The position numbers and the translations under genes were made by a program. Below, piece by piece: positions 16,826 through 25,662 of a DNA stretch of 64,000 nt. Positions within the stretch are counted from its first letter, which is position 1. The number at the start of each line of letters is the position of its first letter. Under the pieces are notes generated by a model that saw nothing but the letters and a program-made list of their open reading frames with translations, was not told the DNA's origin and did no database searches. Origin of the DNA: an uncultured Pseudomonadota bacterium (GTDB lineage Bacteria; Myxococcota_A; UBA9160; PR03); NCBI GenBank assembly GCA_900696485.1, contig CAADGG010000032.1:1-64000 (forward strand), given 5' to 3'.

Positions 16826-18200
16826 GCTGCATCTCGTCGAGCTCGATGTGCCCCGTCTCCCACATCACCTCGTCTTCGAGGCGGCTCTCCGAGAGGGCAC
16901 GGAGCTCGTTCGCGAGGTCTGGCTGCTGCTCGGCGAGATTGGTCTGCTCCGTCGGGTCGCTCCGGTGATCGTAGAGTTCCAACAGGTCGGGTTTCTGGGG
17001 CGAGTGGTGGAGTCGGTACGGACCCCGGCGAAGCGACAGGAGCGGCAACGGATCCTTGTCCCGCTGACCCCACGACCGGTCGAGGAATGCGAATGCGAGT
17101 CGCGAATCCTCGACAGGCGACCCGCCCGGCGCTCCGGCCTCGGCGGCCGCGAGCATCAGCGGGACCAGCGACTGGCCGTCGGCGGCCGGCAGCGGCGGCA
17201 GGCCGACGAGTTCCAGCACGGTCGGCCACACGTCGACGTTCCGCACCAGCGCATCGACGGTGATGCCGGGATCGAGCCGGAACGGCAGGCTCAACAGCAG
17301 CGGCACCTCGGTGACCTCGCGATACAGGTTCCTCGCGTGCCCATCGAGGCCGTGCTCGTAGAACGCCTCGCCGTGATCCGAGGCGATGATCACGATCGTG
17401 CGGTCCGCGAGCCCCTGCTCCTCCAGCTCACGGAAGATCCGGCCGACGTTTCGGTCCGTCCAGTGGATCGCGGAGTCGTAGACATCCGAGAAGCTGGTGC
17501 CGAAGTCCTTGCTGGCGGCCAAGTCGTCATAGACATACTGGTGGACGTCCATGTAATGGAGGTACAGCAGGAACTTGTCGCTGCCGATCGACTGGAGGAA
17601 CTCGACGCCGGCCTCCGTCACGTCGAGATCGCTGCCCTGCAGCGCCGGAGTTCCCGGCGGTTTTCGCTCGAGGCGGTCCGGCGTGCGGCTCGGTTGTGGC
17701 TTGAAGTACAAATCGAAACCCTGCGAGAAGCCGAAGTTGGCGTCGACCCAGCCGTTGCGGAATACGCCGAAGGTCTGGTAGCCGGCATCGCGAAAGAGCT
17801 CCGCGGGCATCGTCGCCGCTTCGGGGATCACGTGGTCGTAGCGCGTGATCCCGGTCCGGGTGGGGTTGATGCCCGTCCAGAGCGAAGCCATCGAGGCCTT
17901 CGTCCAGCTCGACTGGGCCTCCGTGTGCGCGAAGCGCACGCCCGTCTGCGCGAGCGCGTCGAGGATGGGGCTCGTGTCGCGCTCGTAGCCGTAGCTCCCG
18001 AGGCGGCCGTTGCGCAGCGTGTCGATCACCAGAAACACGACGTTGACGTCGTCCCGCTCCGACAGCGCGGCGATGTCGGCGGGCGAACCGAGCGGTCGCG
18101 AGGGGACGCGGATCTCGAACTGCGATGCGACCGCGGCGATCACGAGTCCGGTGATCAGCACGATGTAGGTCCACTTGGAGTCGAGGATTCGGTTCAGCAA
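16788..18200 (-). CDS. Membrane-anchored sulfatase-superfamily protein
   Basis: This is a 470-residue protein with one N-terminal membrane anchor (about 10-28) and an exported catalytic domain. Metal-site motifs are VVFLVIDTLRNGRLGSYGY near the start and IIASDHGEAFYEHG later. At the nucleophile site the sequence is SSWTKASMASLWTG, so C/S-x-P-x-R of true sulfatases is replaced by S-x-W-x-K. Sulfatase maturation is therefore unlikely; a phosphatase or phosphotransferase role is possible. The TTG start at 18200 has GGGAG 8 nt upstream. The C-terminal LNQLRALGYV ending resembles the other sulfatase-like protein (3398), so the two belong to one subfamily. Confidence 0.8.
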   Translation of the reverse strand: MLNRILDSKWTYIVLITGLVIAAVASQFEIRVPSRPLGSPADIAALSERDDVNVVFLVIDTLRNGRLGSYGYERDTSPILDALAQTGVRFAHTEAQSSWTKASMASLWTGINPTRTGITRYDHVIPEAATMPAELFRDAGYQTFGVFRNGWVDANFGFSQGFDLYFKPQPSRTPDRLERKPPGTPALQGSDLDVTEAGVEFLQSIGSDKFLLYLHYMDVHQYVYDDLAASKDFGTSFSDVYDSAIHWTDRNVGRIFRELEEQGLADRTIVIIASDHGEAFYEHGLDGHARNLYREVTEVPLLLSLPFRLDPGITVDALVRNVDVWPTVLELVGLPPLPAADGQSLVPLMLAAAEAGAPGGSPVEDSRLAFAFLDRSWGQRDKDPLPLLSLRRGPYRLHHSPQKPDLLELYDHRSDPTEQTNLAEQQPDLANELRALSESRLEDEVMWETGHIELDEMQLNQLRALGYVVE

Positions 18201-18252
18201 GATGGCGTCTCCCTGGAGGCTCTGCGTGCGGCCGGCCGAAAAAAAGCCCCCT

Positions 18253-18258
18253 ACTGTA
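18253..18258 (-). promoter_or_regulatory. -10 box for the membrane sulfatase-like gene
   Basis: TACAGT on the minus strand, followed by a leader of roughly 45 nt with a GGGAG ribosome-binding site. It lies just beyond the terminator of the upstream PEP-CTERM gene. Confidence 0.4.
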
Positions 18259-18290
18259 CCGCAACCCCTGCGCCGGGGAGCGGGTACAAG

Positions 18291-18320
18291 AAGCGGCCCC
18301 CTCTGGCGAGGGGACCGCTT
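18291..18320 (-). terminator. Hairpin terminator after PEP-CTERM gene
   Basis: Arms AAGCGGCCCCCTC (18291-18303) and GAGGGGACCGCTT (18308-18320) pair with one wobble around a TGGC loop. The minus-strand continuation CTTCTTGT is moderately U-rich. It lies 48 nt after the stop of the 18369-19115 gene. Confidence 0.6.
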
Positions 18321-18368
18321 TCCGAAGCTTCGCGTCACAGGGTCGGCGCGCGGGCGAATCCCTCGCGG

Positions 18369-19115
18369 CTAGCGCGAACTCCGTCGGCGGCGGAATGCGG
18401 CGACGCCCAGCACCCCGATGGCCGCCGCCCCGAACTGCGCCAAGGTGCCCGGCTCAGGCGCGAAGTTCAGCGTCAGCTCGACGACGCTCGGCAGGTCGCC
18501 GGCGAGGTTCGTGCGGATCAGCACGGGGCTGATCAGCGTGATCGACCCGACGCCGCCGACCAGCATGTTCGTGCCCGTCGCAGTCAGGTCATTCGGTGTC
18601 ATCACGGTCATGCCCTTGAGCGTGACGGTCGGCTCCACGACCGTCACCATGCCGGTCGTCCAGCCACCGCCGGTGAACTTGATCGTCGTGCCGCCGCCGC
18701 CCATGAAGCTGAACGTTGCGCCAGGGATGCCGAGCGCGGTGAGCGGGACTGCCACCAGCGTCACGTTGCCGCCGTAGGCGAGGACGTTCGAAACACCTTT
18801 GAGCCCGAGCGAATTCGCCGCGGTGCCGGCGCCCGGAACGAGCGTACCGGTCTGGTTGCCGGCCAGGACGGCCTGCAGGCGCGTGATCGGCGCGGCGTTC
18901 GTGATGCCGACGAAAAGATCGCTGCCGACGATCGCGTTGGTGGACGTTGCGGTCACGGCGCCACCGGCGGTGGTGAATCCGGTCGTGATCGGAACCGAAA
19001 GGCCCGGAAGCGTGCCGATCTTGACGCTGAGCTGACCGCTGACCAAGGGCCCTGCGTTGGCGGAGCCAACGACCAGGAACAGGCCCAGTGCGAAAAACCC
19101 GAGAGACTTACGCAT
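18369..19115 (-). CDS. PEP-CTERM surface protein, tandem paralog 2
   Basis: This is a 248-residue exported protein with a signal peptide ending GSANA-GP. The body is a Gly/Thr/Val/Ala-rich beta domain of unknown function with repeated ITNAAPITR and LVPGAGTAAN motifs. The C-terminal sorting signal is APEPGTL, a hydrophobic stretch and RRRRSSR. GAGGA precedes the ATG. It is a close paralog of the next gene upstream (19356-20087); one stretch of about 79 nt differs by a single base. Both probably form extracellular matrix or surface-layer components anchored through exosortase. Confidence 0.88.
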   Translation of the reverse strand: MRKSLGFFALGLFLVVGSANAGPLVSGQLSVKIGTLPGLSVPITTGFTTAGGAVTATSTNAIVGSDLFVGITNAAPITRLQAVLAGNQTGTLVPGAGTAANSLGLKGVSNVLAYGGNVTLVAVPLTALGIPGATFSFMGGGGTTIKFTGGGWTTGMVTVVEPTVTLKGMTVMTPNDLTATGTNMLVGGVGSITLISPVLIRTNLAGDLPSVVELTLNFAPEPGTLAQFGAAAIGVLGVAAFRRRRSSR

Positions 19116-19291
19116 GTCGATTCCTCGTCGTCCGACTTGCAGCAGCAGAGCTCTGCAGGTCGCGGTAGGAGCGAAGTGAACCGGGTCGTCGAGTCGACAT
19201 CCGGCCCGACTCACCGCCCAGCCCGGACCTTAGCTCGCGGTGCCCTCCGCTTCACCCTCCGCGTGGCGCCGCCGGGAGCGGGGGGGAAGAA

Positions 19292-19326
19292 CGAGAAAAC
19301 GGCCCCCCGCAGGATGCGAGGGGCCG
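19292..19326 (-). terminator. Rho-independent terminator between PEP-CTERM paralogs
   Basis: A 12-bp stem (19300-19311 with 19315-19326, loop GGA) with one wobble pair is followed on the minus strand by TTTTCTCGTTC. It lies about 30 nt after the stop of the 19356-20087 gene, so the two paralogs need not be co-transcribed. Confidence 0.7.
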
Positions 19327-19355
19327 CCTTCTGGAGCGAGCAGAGGCCTACGAAC

Positions 19356-20087
19356 TCAGTTCGAGGCCCGCCGGCGGCCGTACACGGCGAGTCCGGCAAT
19401 GCCAGCGCCGATCAGCATCAGCGTGCCGGGCTCCGGCACGAAGGTCAGCGTCAGCGCGGCGAAGGTCGGCAGGTCGCCGGCCAGGTTCGTGCGGATCAGC
19501 ACCGGGCTGATGAACGTGATCTGGCCGACGCCGCCGACGAGATTGTTCGTGCCGGCCGCGGTGATCACCCCCGACTGCGTCATCCCCTTCAACGTGGCGG
19601 TCGGAAGCGTGATCATCGCCGTGCCGGTCGTCCAGCCGTTCCCGGTGAACTTGATGATCGAGCCGCCGCCGCCCATGAAGCTGAACGTTGCGCCAGGGAC
19701 GCCGAGCGCGGTGAGCGGGACTGCCACCAGCGTCACGTAGCCGCCGTACGCGACGACGTTCGCAACACCCTGGATCCCGAGCGCATTCGCCGCGGTTCCG
19801 GCGCCCGGCACGAGCGTGCCAAGGTTGTTGCCGGCCAGGATGGCCTGCACGCGCGTGATCGGCGCGGCGTTCGTGATGCCGATGAAGGTATCGCTGCCGA
19901 CGATCGCGTTGGTGGACGTCGCGGTCACGTTGCCACCGGCGGTGGTGAAGCCGCCGGTGATCGGAGCCGCGAGGCCCGGGAGCGTGCCGATCGTGATGCT
20001 CAGGCTGCCGCCCGCGAACGGACCCGCGTTGGCAGATCCTGCGACGACCAACAAGGCCGCCGCCAACAAGTACGAGAACTTGCGCAT
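19356..20087 (-). CDS. PEP-CTERM surface protein, tandem paralog 1
   Basis: This is a 243-residue exported protein with a signal peptide ending GSANA-GP. Its beta-rich body is the same as that of the gene at 18369. The C-terminus is VPEPGTLMLIGAG, a hydrophobic helix and RRRASN, the standard exosortase-dependent sorting signal. GGAGAG lies 5 nt before the ATG. A strong sigma-54-type promoter candidate lies about 170-185 bp upstream (20259-20273), and a rho-independent terminator follows the stop. Function beyond surface localisation is unknown. Confidence 0.9.
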   Translation of the reverse strand: MRKFSYLLAAALLVVAGSANAGPFAGGSLSITIGTLPGLAAPITGGFTTAGGNVTATSTNAIVGSDTFIGITNAAPITRVQAILAGNNLGTLVPGAGTAANALGIQGVANVVAYGGYVTLVAVPLTALGVPGATFSFMGGGGSIIKFTGNGWTTGTAMITLPTATLKGMTQSGVITAAGTNNLVGGVGQITFISPVLIRTNLAGDLPTFAALTLTFVPEPGTLMLIGAGIAGLAVYGRRRASN

Positions 20088-20258
20088 GTACTCTCTCCTA
20101 GATGGATTTGGGTGCACCCACTTCGATTCCGGCCCAACCGACCGCCGACCGAGAGGCACGAACCTGAGCGGAACGGACCAGACCGATCGGAGATCCTGCC
20201 AGCGGCACCCTGCCCTGACGTTGCCGGACACGGCGAACCCGAGCCCGCCCGTTCAGAT

Positions 20259-20273
20259 AGCAAGCCCCGTGCC
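20259..20273 (-). promoter_or_regulatory. Sigma-54-type promoter upstream of PEP-CTERM genes
   Basis: On the minus strand the sequence reads GGCACGGGGCTTGCT, with GG and GC separated by exactly 10 nt, very close to TGGCACG-N4-TTGCW. It faces the PEP-CTERM gene whose ATG is at 20087. In other bacteria PEP-CTERM genes are known to be controlled by the PrsK/PrsR system with RpoN. The rest of 20088-20463 (376 bp) holds no gene that I can support. Confidence 0.6.
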
Positions 20274-20463
20274 GGCTTTTCGAGATTCGCAGCATCCCGT
20301 TCAAACACCTGGAATCAAAGGCGTTAATCTTGATGTCATCGAGCCGGCGACGGCCTCTTTCGAGCCGGTGGTGGCAGTCTGGTTCCACAAAAGGCGAAGC
20401 CTGTTCCCAACGTGTTCCCGGCGCGGCCAGATCCCTGGCGCGGCCAGATCCAGATGGGCCGGC

Positions 20464-22983
20464 TCACTGCCGCCGGAACTGCTCGAGGGCCTGCCGCGCC
20501 GGTTCGTATTGCGGCTGATCGGCGAGCAACTGGCGGACCAGCCGCCGGGCGTCCTCGTGCTGGCCGGCCATGCTCTGTCGGTAGGCCTCGAACAAGCGCT
20601 GAGAGCTTTGCGCTGCGGGCTCTTCGGCGGGCGCGAACGCCAGGCCCGCCGGGGATGGAACGCTCGTGTTCGCGGCGAGCAGCCGCTCGAGGTTCGGTGC
20701 CGGCGAGCGCAACGCGGCCAGCTCGGCCCGGTACGTCGTGTACTCGAGCACCAGCCGGTCCGCCGCGTTGATCGGCCCGTCGGGTAGCGTCGCCCGCAGG
20801 CCCGCGGCGCTGGCGATCCAGCGCGACAGCACGTCGCGCGGACCGGCGTAGCCGTAGGCGAGCAGGTCCCGTTCGGCCTGCAGCCCGCGCAGATCCGCCT
20901 CCGTCCGCTGCGGGCGGCCCTCGATCGGGCAGCGCGAGGCCACCATGAACACGTTGCTCGGCGGCGAGTAGAAGACTTCGATCTCGGGAAAGACGTCGAG
21001 CAGCGTCCGGAGCACGGTGTCGAAGCCCTCCGGCGCCAACGACAACGCGATCCACTGCACGAACAGGCCGCAGCTCGTGAGACTCTGCGCGGAGAACGCG
21101 TAGAACTCGCGCGACAGGATCCGGGCATTGCCGGAGAAGTCTTCGTTCTGCTTGCCGTCCGAGATGATCAGGTCGTAGCGCGTCGAGCTGCGCAGCAGGG
21201 AGTGGACGGCGTCCTCGATTTCGACCGTGACGCGCGGGTCTTCGAGCACGGCGGACTCCTCGAAGTAGCGCGCTGCCTCGAGCACCGGGCCGTTGATCTC
21301 GACGACGTCGAGCGTCTCGACCTCGGGATACGACGCGAGCGCCGCGACCGTCGAGCCCGACGCGAGCCCGACGTTGAGTGTCCGCCGGATCGTGCGATCG
21401 AGCAGCATCGGCAAGTGGGCGAGCAGCACCTGCTTCTCGTAGAGGGTCGGGATCCAGCCGCGGCTTGCGGCGATCACCGTGCCGTCGATCACCATGCCGC
21501 GGTGGGCAGGATTCTCCGACGAACTCCGGACCTGGACCGACGCGAGGTCGCCTTCCTTCTCGTAGAGGATCTGCGGCAGCATCAGCCGCACGATGCCGTC
21601 GCCGTCGATCGGGAGGCGGCTCGGGAGCAGGCTGGTGGCGCCCGCGAGCAACGCGAGGCCGCCGAGCGCGGCGGCGGCCGTGCGCAGCGTCCGCGGCCCG
21701 GCCACCAACAGCAGGCCGGCTCCGGTGAGCCCGCTCAGTCCTGCCAGCAGCTTGGTGGCGCCGACGGTTCCGAGCAGCGGCAGGAGAACCAGCGCCGCGA
21801 CCACCGAGCCCGTGATGCTGCCGAGATTGGAGAGCAGATAGGCGCCGCCCGCGCGCCGGTCGATCGAGCCCACGCGGTCGACGAACAGCCGGCTCGCGAT
21901 CGGAAACGAGAGCCCCATCAGCAGCGTCGCCGGCAGCATCAGCGCGATCGCCGCGAACGACGTGGCGCCGAGTCGCCACCACCACGGCTGGATCTGGAAG
22001 ACCGGTGAGAAGATGCTCAGATGGTCCTTGATGGCGGGGTCCGTGAGGATCCGGTGCTCGCCGGCGATCACCGCGAGCGCCAGGAATCCGATCGCCAGAT
22101 GGCACGCGCCGAGCGCGCGCTCCGGCCGCAACCGGCGCAGCACCGGCCGGTACAGCAGCGCGCCGAAGCCGAGGCCGAGCAGGAACACCACCAGCGCGTT
22201 CGTCAACGCGTACGTGCTGTTGCCGACCAGGTAGCGCAGGCCGCGGAACCAGACGATCTCGTAGCCGAGCGTGGCGAAGCCGGAGACGACGAGGACGGCG
22301 CCGACGAGCGCCCGGGGCAGCCCGGACTCGAGCGGCGCGTCGGTGGTCTCGGGCCGATCCGGCGTCCCATGACGGGCCCGCTGTCGGACCAGGCCGAGCG
22401 CGCCGAGGCCGACGGCGACGTTGATCCCGTTGGCCAGCAGCGTCGAGCCGGACAGGCCGAGCTGCTCGACCGTCACGAAGCCGGCGAGTAGCGCGCCGCT
22501 CGCCGCGCCGAGCGTGTTGAGACCGTAGATGGCGCCGAGATGACGCTCGACGCCGGTCCGGGAGCGGATCAGCGCCGCGCACAGGGCCGGGTACGTGGCG
22601 CCCATGAACGCCGCCGGGATCGCGAGCAGCGCGAAGCTCGCCGCGACGCGCAGCAGGTCGGTCGCGAGGCCCGACGGCACGTCGCTCGCGAGCGTTGCGA
22701 ACCACTGCGGCAGCGGCACGAGCAGCCGCGTCAGGGCGAAAGCACTGATGGCGATCGCGAACTCGAGGCCGGCGTAGGTGCGCAGCGGCGCCCGGATGCG
22801 GCGATGCGCGCGGTGGTAGAGGCCAGCGCCGAGCCCCATGCCGCCCATCAGGCCGGCCACGACGGCGCTGACGGCCAGCGTCGTGGCGCCGAAGCTCAGC
22901 GCCAGCATTTTCGCCCAGGCGACCTGGTATATGAGTGCCGCCGCTCCCGAAAGGAACGAGAAGAGATAGAGGACGCCGACCAT
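20464..22983 (-). CDS. Fused MFS/spermidine-synthase-like membrane protein (paralog B)
   Basis: This is an 839-residue protein. Residues 1-480 are polytopic, opening with FLSGAAALIYQVAWAKML as in paralog A (4983-8099). A SpeE-like methyltransferase fold follows (TLNVGLASGSTVAAL, LDVVEINGPVL, YDLIISDGKQNEDFSG). The classical catalytic aspartates are again only partly kept, so aminopropyltransferase activity is uncertain. The C-terminal 100 residues are helical and could hold a short TPR-like pair. The start ATG at 22983 lies 7 nt after a TACCGT box. Confidence 0.82.
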   Translation of the reverse strand: MVGVLYLFSFLSGAAALIYQVAWAKMLALSFGATTLAVSAVVAGLMGGMGLGAGLYHRAHRRIRAPLRTYAGLEFAIAISAFALTRLLVPLPQWFATLASDVPSGLATDLLRVAASFALLAIPAAFMGATYPALCAALIRSRTGVERHLGAIYGLNTLGAASGALLAGFVTVEQLGLSGSTLLANGINVAVGLGALGLVRQRARHGTPDRPETTDAPLESGLPRALVGAVLVVSGFATLGYEIVWFRGLRYLVGNSTYALTNALVVFLLGLGFGALLYRPVLRRLRPERALGACHLAIGFLALAVIAGEHRILTDPAIKDHLSIFSPVFQIQPWWWRLGATSFAAIALMLPATLLMGLSFPIASRLFVDRVGSIDRRAGGAYLLSNLGSITGSVVAALVLLPLLGTVGATKLLAGLSGLTGAGLLLVAGPRTLRTAAAALGGLALLAGATSLLPSRLPIDGDGIVRLMLPQILYEKEGDLASVQVRSSSENPAHRGMVIDGTVIAASRGWIPTLYEKQVLLAHLPMLLDRTIRRTLNVGLASGSTVAALASYPEVETLDVVEINGPVLEAARYFEESAVLEDPRVTVEIEDAVHSLLRSSTRYDLIISDGKQNEDFSGNARILSREFYAFSAQSLTSCGLFVQWIALSLAPEGFDTVLRTLLDVFPEIEVFYSPPSNVFMVASRCPIEGRPQRTEADLRGLQAERDLLAYGYAGPRDVLSRWIASAAGLRATLPDGPINAADRLVLEYTTYRAELAALRSPAPNLERLLAANTSVPSPAGLAFAPAEEPAAQSSQRLFEAYRQSMAGQHEDARRLVRQLLADQPQYEPARQALEQFRRQ

Positions 22984-22990
22984 TCGGCGC

Positions 22991-22996
22991 ACGGTA
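22991..22996 (-). promoter_or_regulatory. Predicted -10 box, leaderless MFS/SpeE-like gene
   Basis: TACCGT on the minus strand ends 7 nt before the ATG at 22983. There is no Shine-Dalgarno sequence in that gap. Confidence 0.45.
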
Positions 22997-23140
22997 GCAC
23001 CGGCTCCGGCGCGTCGGACGCGAGCGCGCCGCACGCGGGCTTCTCGAACCGCTGCTCGCGACACCTTGCGGGCGCCCCCGTGCACTCTCACGGAAGTGCG
23101 GGTTGTTCCGGGGAATTTTTGCCGGCTTCCGGACTTCCCC

Positions 23141-23146
23141 TACCTT
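23141..23146 (+). promoter_or_regulatory. -10 box for the TPR-lipoprotein operon
   Basis: TACCTT followed by a 29-nt stretch that contains GGAGG 7 nt before the ATG at 23176; a conventional leadered promoter. Confidence 0.45.
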
Positions 23147-23175
23147 ACCGGGTTCCCTCGCTCGGAGGATTCTTC

Positions 23176-25662
23176 ATGTCGTTCGCCCCGTGCCGCCCCC
23201 CCGACGAGGTCGGCTCTGCATTGCGCTGGTCCTCGCGCGCTCGCGCTCGAATGGTGAGGACGCTCGACGCCGCGGCCCGCGTCGTGGTCGCGCAGATCGC
23301 GCTCGTCGCGATCGCGTCGTTTGCGCTCGGCTGCGGACCCCCGCGGATCGAGGAGATCCGCGCCCTGCAGGAGGCCGGGGAGACCGATCGGGTCGTCGAG
23401 CCGCTCCGAGACTTGCTGGCGGCGGACCCGGACAACGCGGAGGCCCGCTACCGGCTGGGACTGGCACTCGTTCAGACCGGCCAAGCGTCGCTCGCGGTCG
23501 CGCACCTGCGCCGTGCCGCCAACAGCGACGACGTCGGTGTCGACGCCGGCCTGGTGCTGGCCACCACGCTGCTGGCGCTCAGCACTCCAGACCAGGCTCT
23601 CGACGTGGTGGAACAGGTTCTGGCGCGCGAGCCGAAGAACGTCACGGCACTCGTGATTCGCACGCAGGCCGCGCTCGGCTTTGCGAAGGGGGAGGTCGCA
23701 CTCGAGAGCGCCGACCGGTTGCTGGAGATCGAACCGGGCAACTACCAGGGGCTGGCGTTGCGGGCGTTCGCGCTCGAAAAGCTCGGTCGGCTCGACGAGG
23801 CCGAGCAGGCGCTCGAAGCGGCTCGAATGGCGTCACAGGACGGCCCGCCGGCTCTCGCGGCGAATACCTGCATCCTGCAGGCGCGCTTCTACGCGACCAT
23901 CCGCGAGGACGTCGATCGCGGCGTCGCGCAAGCCGAGGAGTGCCTCGAGCTCTACGCATCGGAGCCGAACACCACCACACTCGTCCTCAGCTTCTTCGAC
24001 GATGTAAAGCGCGCGGACCGCGCGATCGAATTGCTGCGCGCGCAGCTCGCCGAGCACCCGGACGCGCTCGGCGTTCGGACCGCGCTGGCGAGCCGACTGG
24101 CCGGCAGCGGCCGCGCGCCGGAGGCGATCGATCTGCTCCGCGAGGGTGCAGAGAGCCTCGACAGCCCTCCGGCGTGGGCCGCGCTCGCCTCGCTGCTCCG
24201 CCAGCAGGACCAGCCGAAGGCTGCGCTGGAGGCCGTCGACCGCGCGCTGGCGGGGCTGCCGGAGCCGCCGGACGAGCTCCGCTTCGAGCGAGCGGCGGTG
24301 CTGATCGATCTCGGCCGCTTCGACGATGCGGAAGTGGAGGCGGGGCCGCTGCGGGAACCCGCATACCGGGATCTCGTGCTCGGCCGGGTGGCGCTCGGGC
24401 GCGGCCAGCCCGCGGAGGCGCTCGAGCTGCTGCATCGGTCGATCACGGCGTGGCCCAACAACGCCCCGGCACGCATGGCGGCGGGGCGGGCGGCGCTGGC
24501 CCTCGGCGACCTCGATGAGGCCCAGATGCAGCTTCGCGAGGCCGTTCGCCTGGACGTCGGCGGAAATGACGCCGCGCTCGAGCTCGCGCGCGTGCAACTC
24601 GAGCGCGGCGAGTTCGCGGAGGCCGTTGCGTTCGCGCACCGACACATCGGCTCCCGAGACGTTACGGGTCCCGAAGCCCATCTCATCGCGGCTCGCGCCC
24701 AGGCGGCGCTCGGCCGGTACGAGCAGGCCGAAGCGCTGCTCGCGAACCTCGCACAGAACGAGCAGTTTGCCGGGTACGCCGAAGCCGAGCGGGCCTACCT
24801 CGATCGCGAGCAGCACGGCGTTGAAGCCGCGCTCGAGCGCCTCGAGGCGAGCGAACTCGATCTGCTCGCGCCGTCGAACGAGGTCGCGCTACGAGCGCTC
24901 GTGGACCTCGCGCTCGAAGCCGGCCGCGCCGACCGCGCGCGCCAGGCCGCCGAGCGTGCGGCCGCCAAGCACCCCGAGCATGCCCCCTTCCACGCGCTGG
25001 TCGGCCGGGTGGCGCTCGCGCAGGGCGATGCCGACGCCGCCGGCCAGGCCTTCGAGCGAGCGCGCGAAGCCGACCCGTCGCTGTCGGCGGCGCTCGTCGG
25101 GCTGGGTCAGATCGCGCTTGCCGGTGGCGATGCGGAGCGTGCCGCCTCGCTGTTCGACGAGGCGGCGCGCTCATCGGGCGATGACCCGGGGCCACTCTAC
25201 GGCGTCGCGCAGGCGTTCCTGCAGGCCGGCCAGGCTGCCGAGGCCGAACGCAGGCTGGAGACGCTGATCGAAGCGCATCCCGACCACGCCGCGGCCGCCA
25301 ACGATCTCGCCTGGCTGCTGGCCGAGCAGCGCCGCGACCTCGACCGCGCGCTCGATCTCGCCCGGCGCGCGTCGCGCTTGCTGCCGGGACCCGACGTGCA
25401 GGACACGCTCGGATGGGTCTACCTCCAGCGCGGCGAGCTCGATCTCGCCGTCGAGGCGTTCGAGAAGGCGCTGCAAGCACGGCCGAGTTTCCCGATGGCG
25501 CGCTACCACCTCGGCATGGCGCTCGCGAAGCGCGGCGACACCGAAGCCGCGCGCCGGGAGCTCCAGCTCGCGCTCGACGGCGGTTCGTTCCCCGGCGTGG
25601 AGGACGCGCGCGCACAGCTCGCGCAACTCGACGCCGCCGGGCGCAGCGAGGAGGCACCGTGA
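23176..25662 (+). CDS. Large TPR-repeat lipoprotein (PrsT-like), first of pair
   Basis: This is an 828-residue protein. A hydrophobic segment ends in FALGC (Cys53), a lipobox. The N-region is long because the Shine-Dalgarno-supported ATG at 23176 was used; an internal ATG at 23251 would give an ideal 28-residue signal peptide. The rest is almost wholly TPR-type helical repeats rich in Ala/Glu/Leu/Arg (e.g. DPDNAEARYRLGLALVQTGQ). Size and layout match the PEP-CTERM-system TPR lipoprotein PrsT. It overlaps the next TPR gene (GTGA). A scaffold role in surface-protein export or glycan assembly is inferred. Confidence 0.75.
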   Translation: MSFAPCRPPDEVGSALRWSSRARARMVRTLDAAARVVVAQIALVAIASFALGCGPPRIEEIRALQEAGETDRVVEPLRDLLAADPDNAEARYRLGLALVQTGQASLAVAHLRRAANSDDVGVDAGLVLATTLLALSTPDQALDVVEQVLAREPKNVTALVIRTQAALGFAKGEVALESADRLLEIEPGNYQGLALRAFALEKLGRLDEAEQALEAARMASQDGPPALAANTCILQARFYATIREDVDRGVAQAEECLELYASEPNTTTLVLSFFDDVKRADRAIELLRAQLAEHPDALGVRTALASRLAGSGRAPEAIDLLREGAESLDSPPAWAALASLLRQQDQPKAALEAVDRALAGLPEPPDELRFERAAVLIDLGRFDDAEVEAGPLREPAYRDLVLGRVALGRGQPAEALELLHRSITAWPNNAPARMAAGRAALALGDLDEAQMQLREAVRLDVGGNDAALELARVQLERGEFAEAVAFAHRHIGSRDVTGPEAHLIAARAQAALGRYEQAEALLANLAQNEQFAGYAEAERAYLDREQHGVEAALERLEASELDLLAPSNEVALRALVDLALEAGRADRARQAAERAAAKHPEHAPFHALVGRVALAQGDADAAGQAFERAREADPSLSAALVGLGQIALAGGDAERAASLFDEAARSSGDDPGPLYGVAQAFLQAGQAAEAERRLETLIEAHPDHAAAANDLAWLLAEQRRDLDRALDLARRASRLLPGPDVQDTLGWVYLQRGELDLAVEAFEKALQARPSFPMARYHLGMALAKRGDTEAARRELQLALDGGSFPGVEDARAQLAQLDAAGRSEEAP

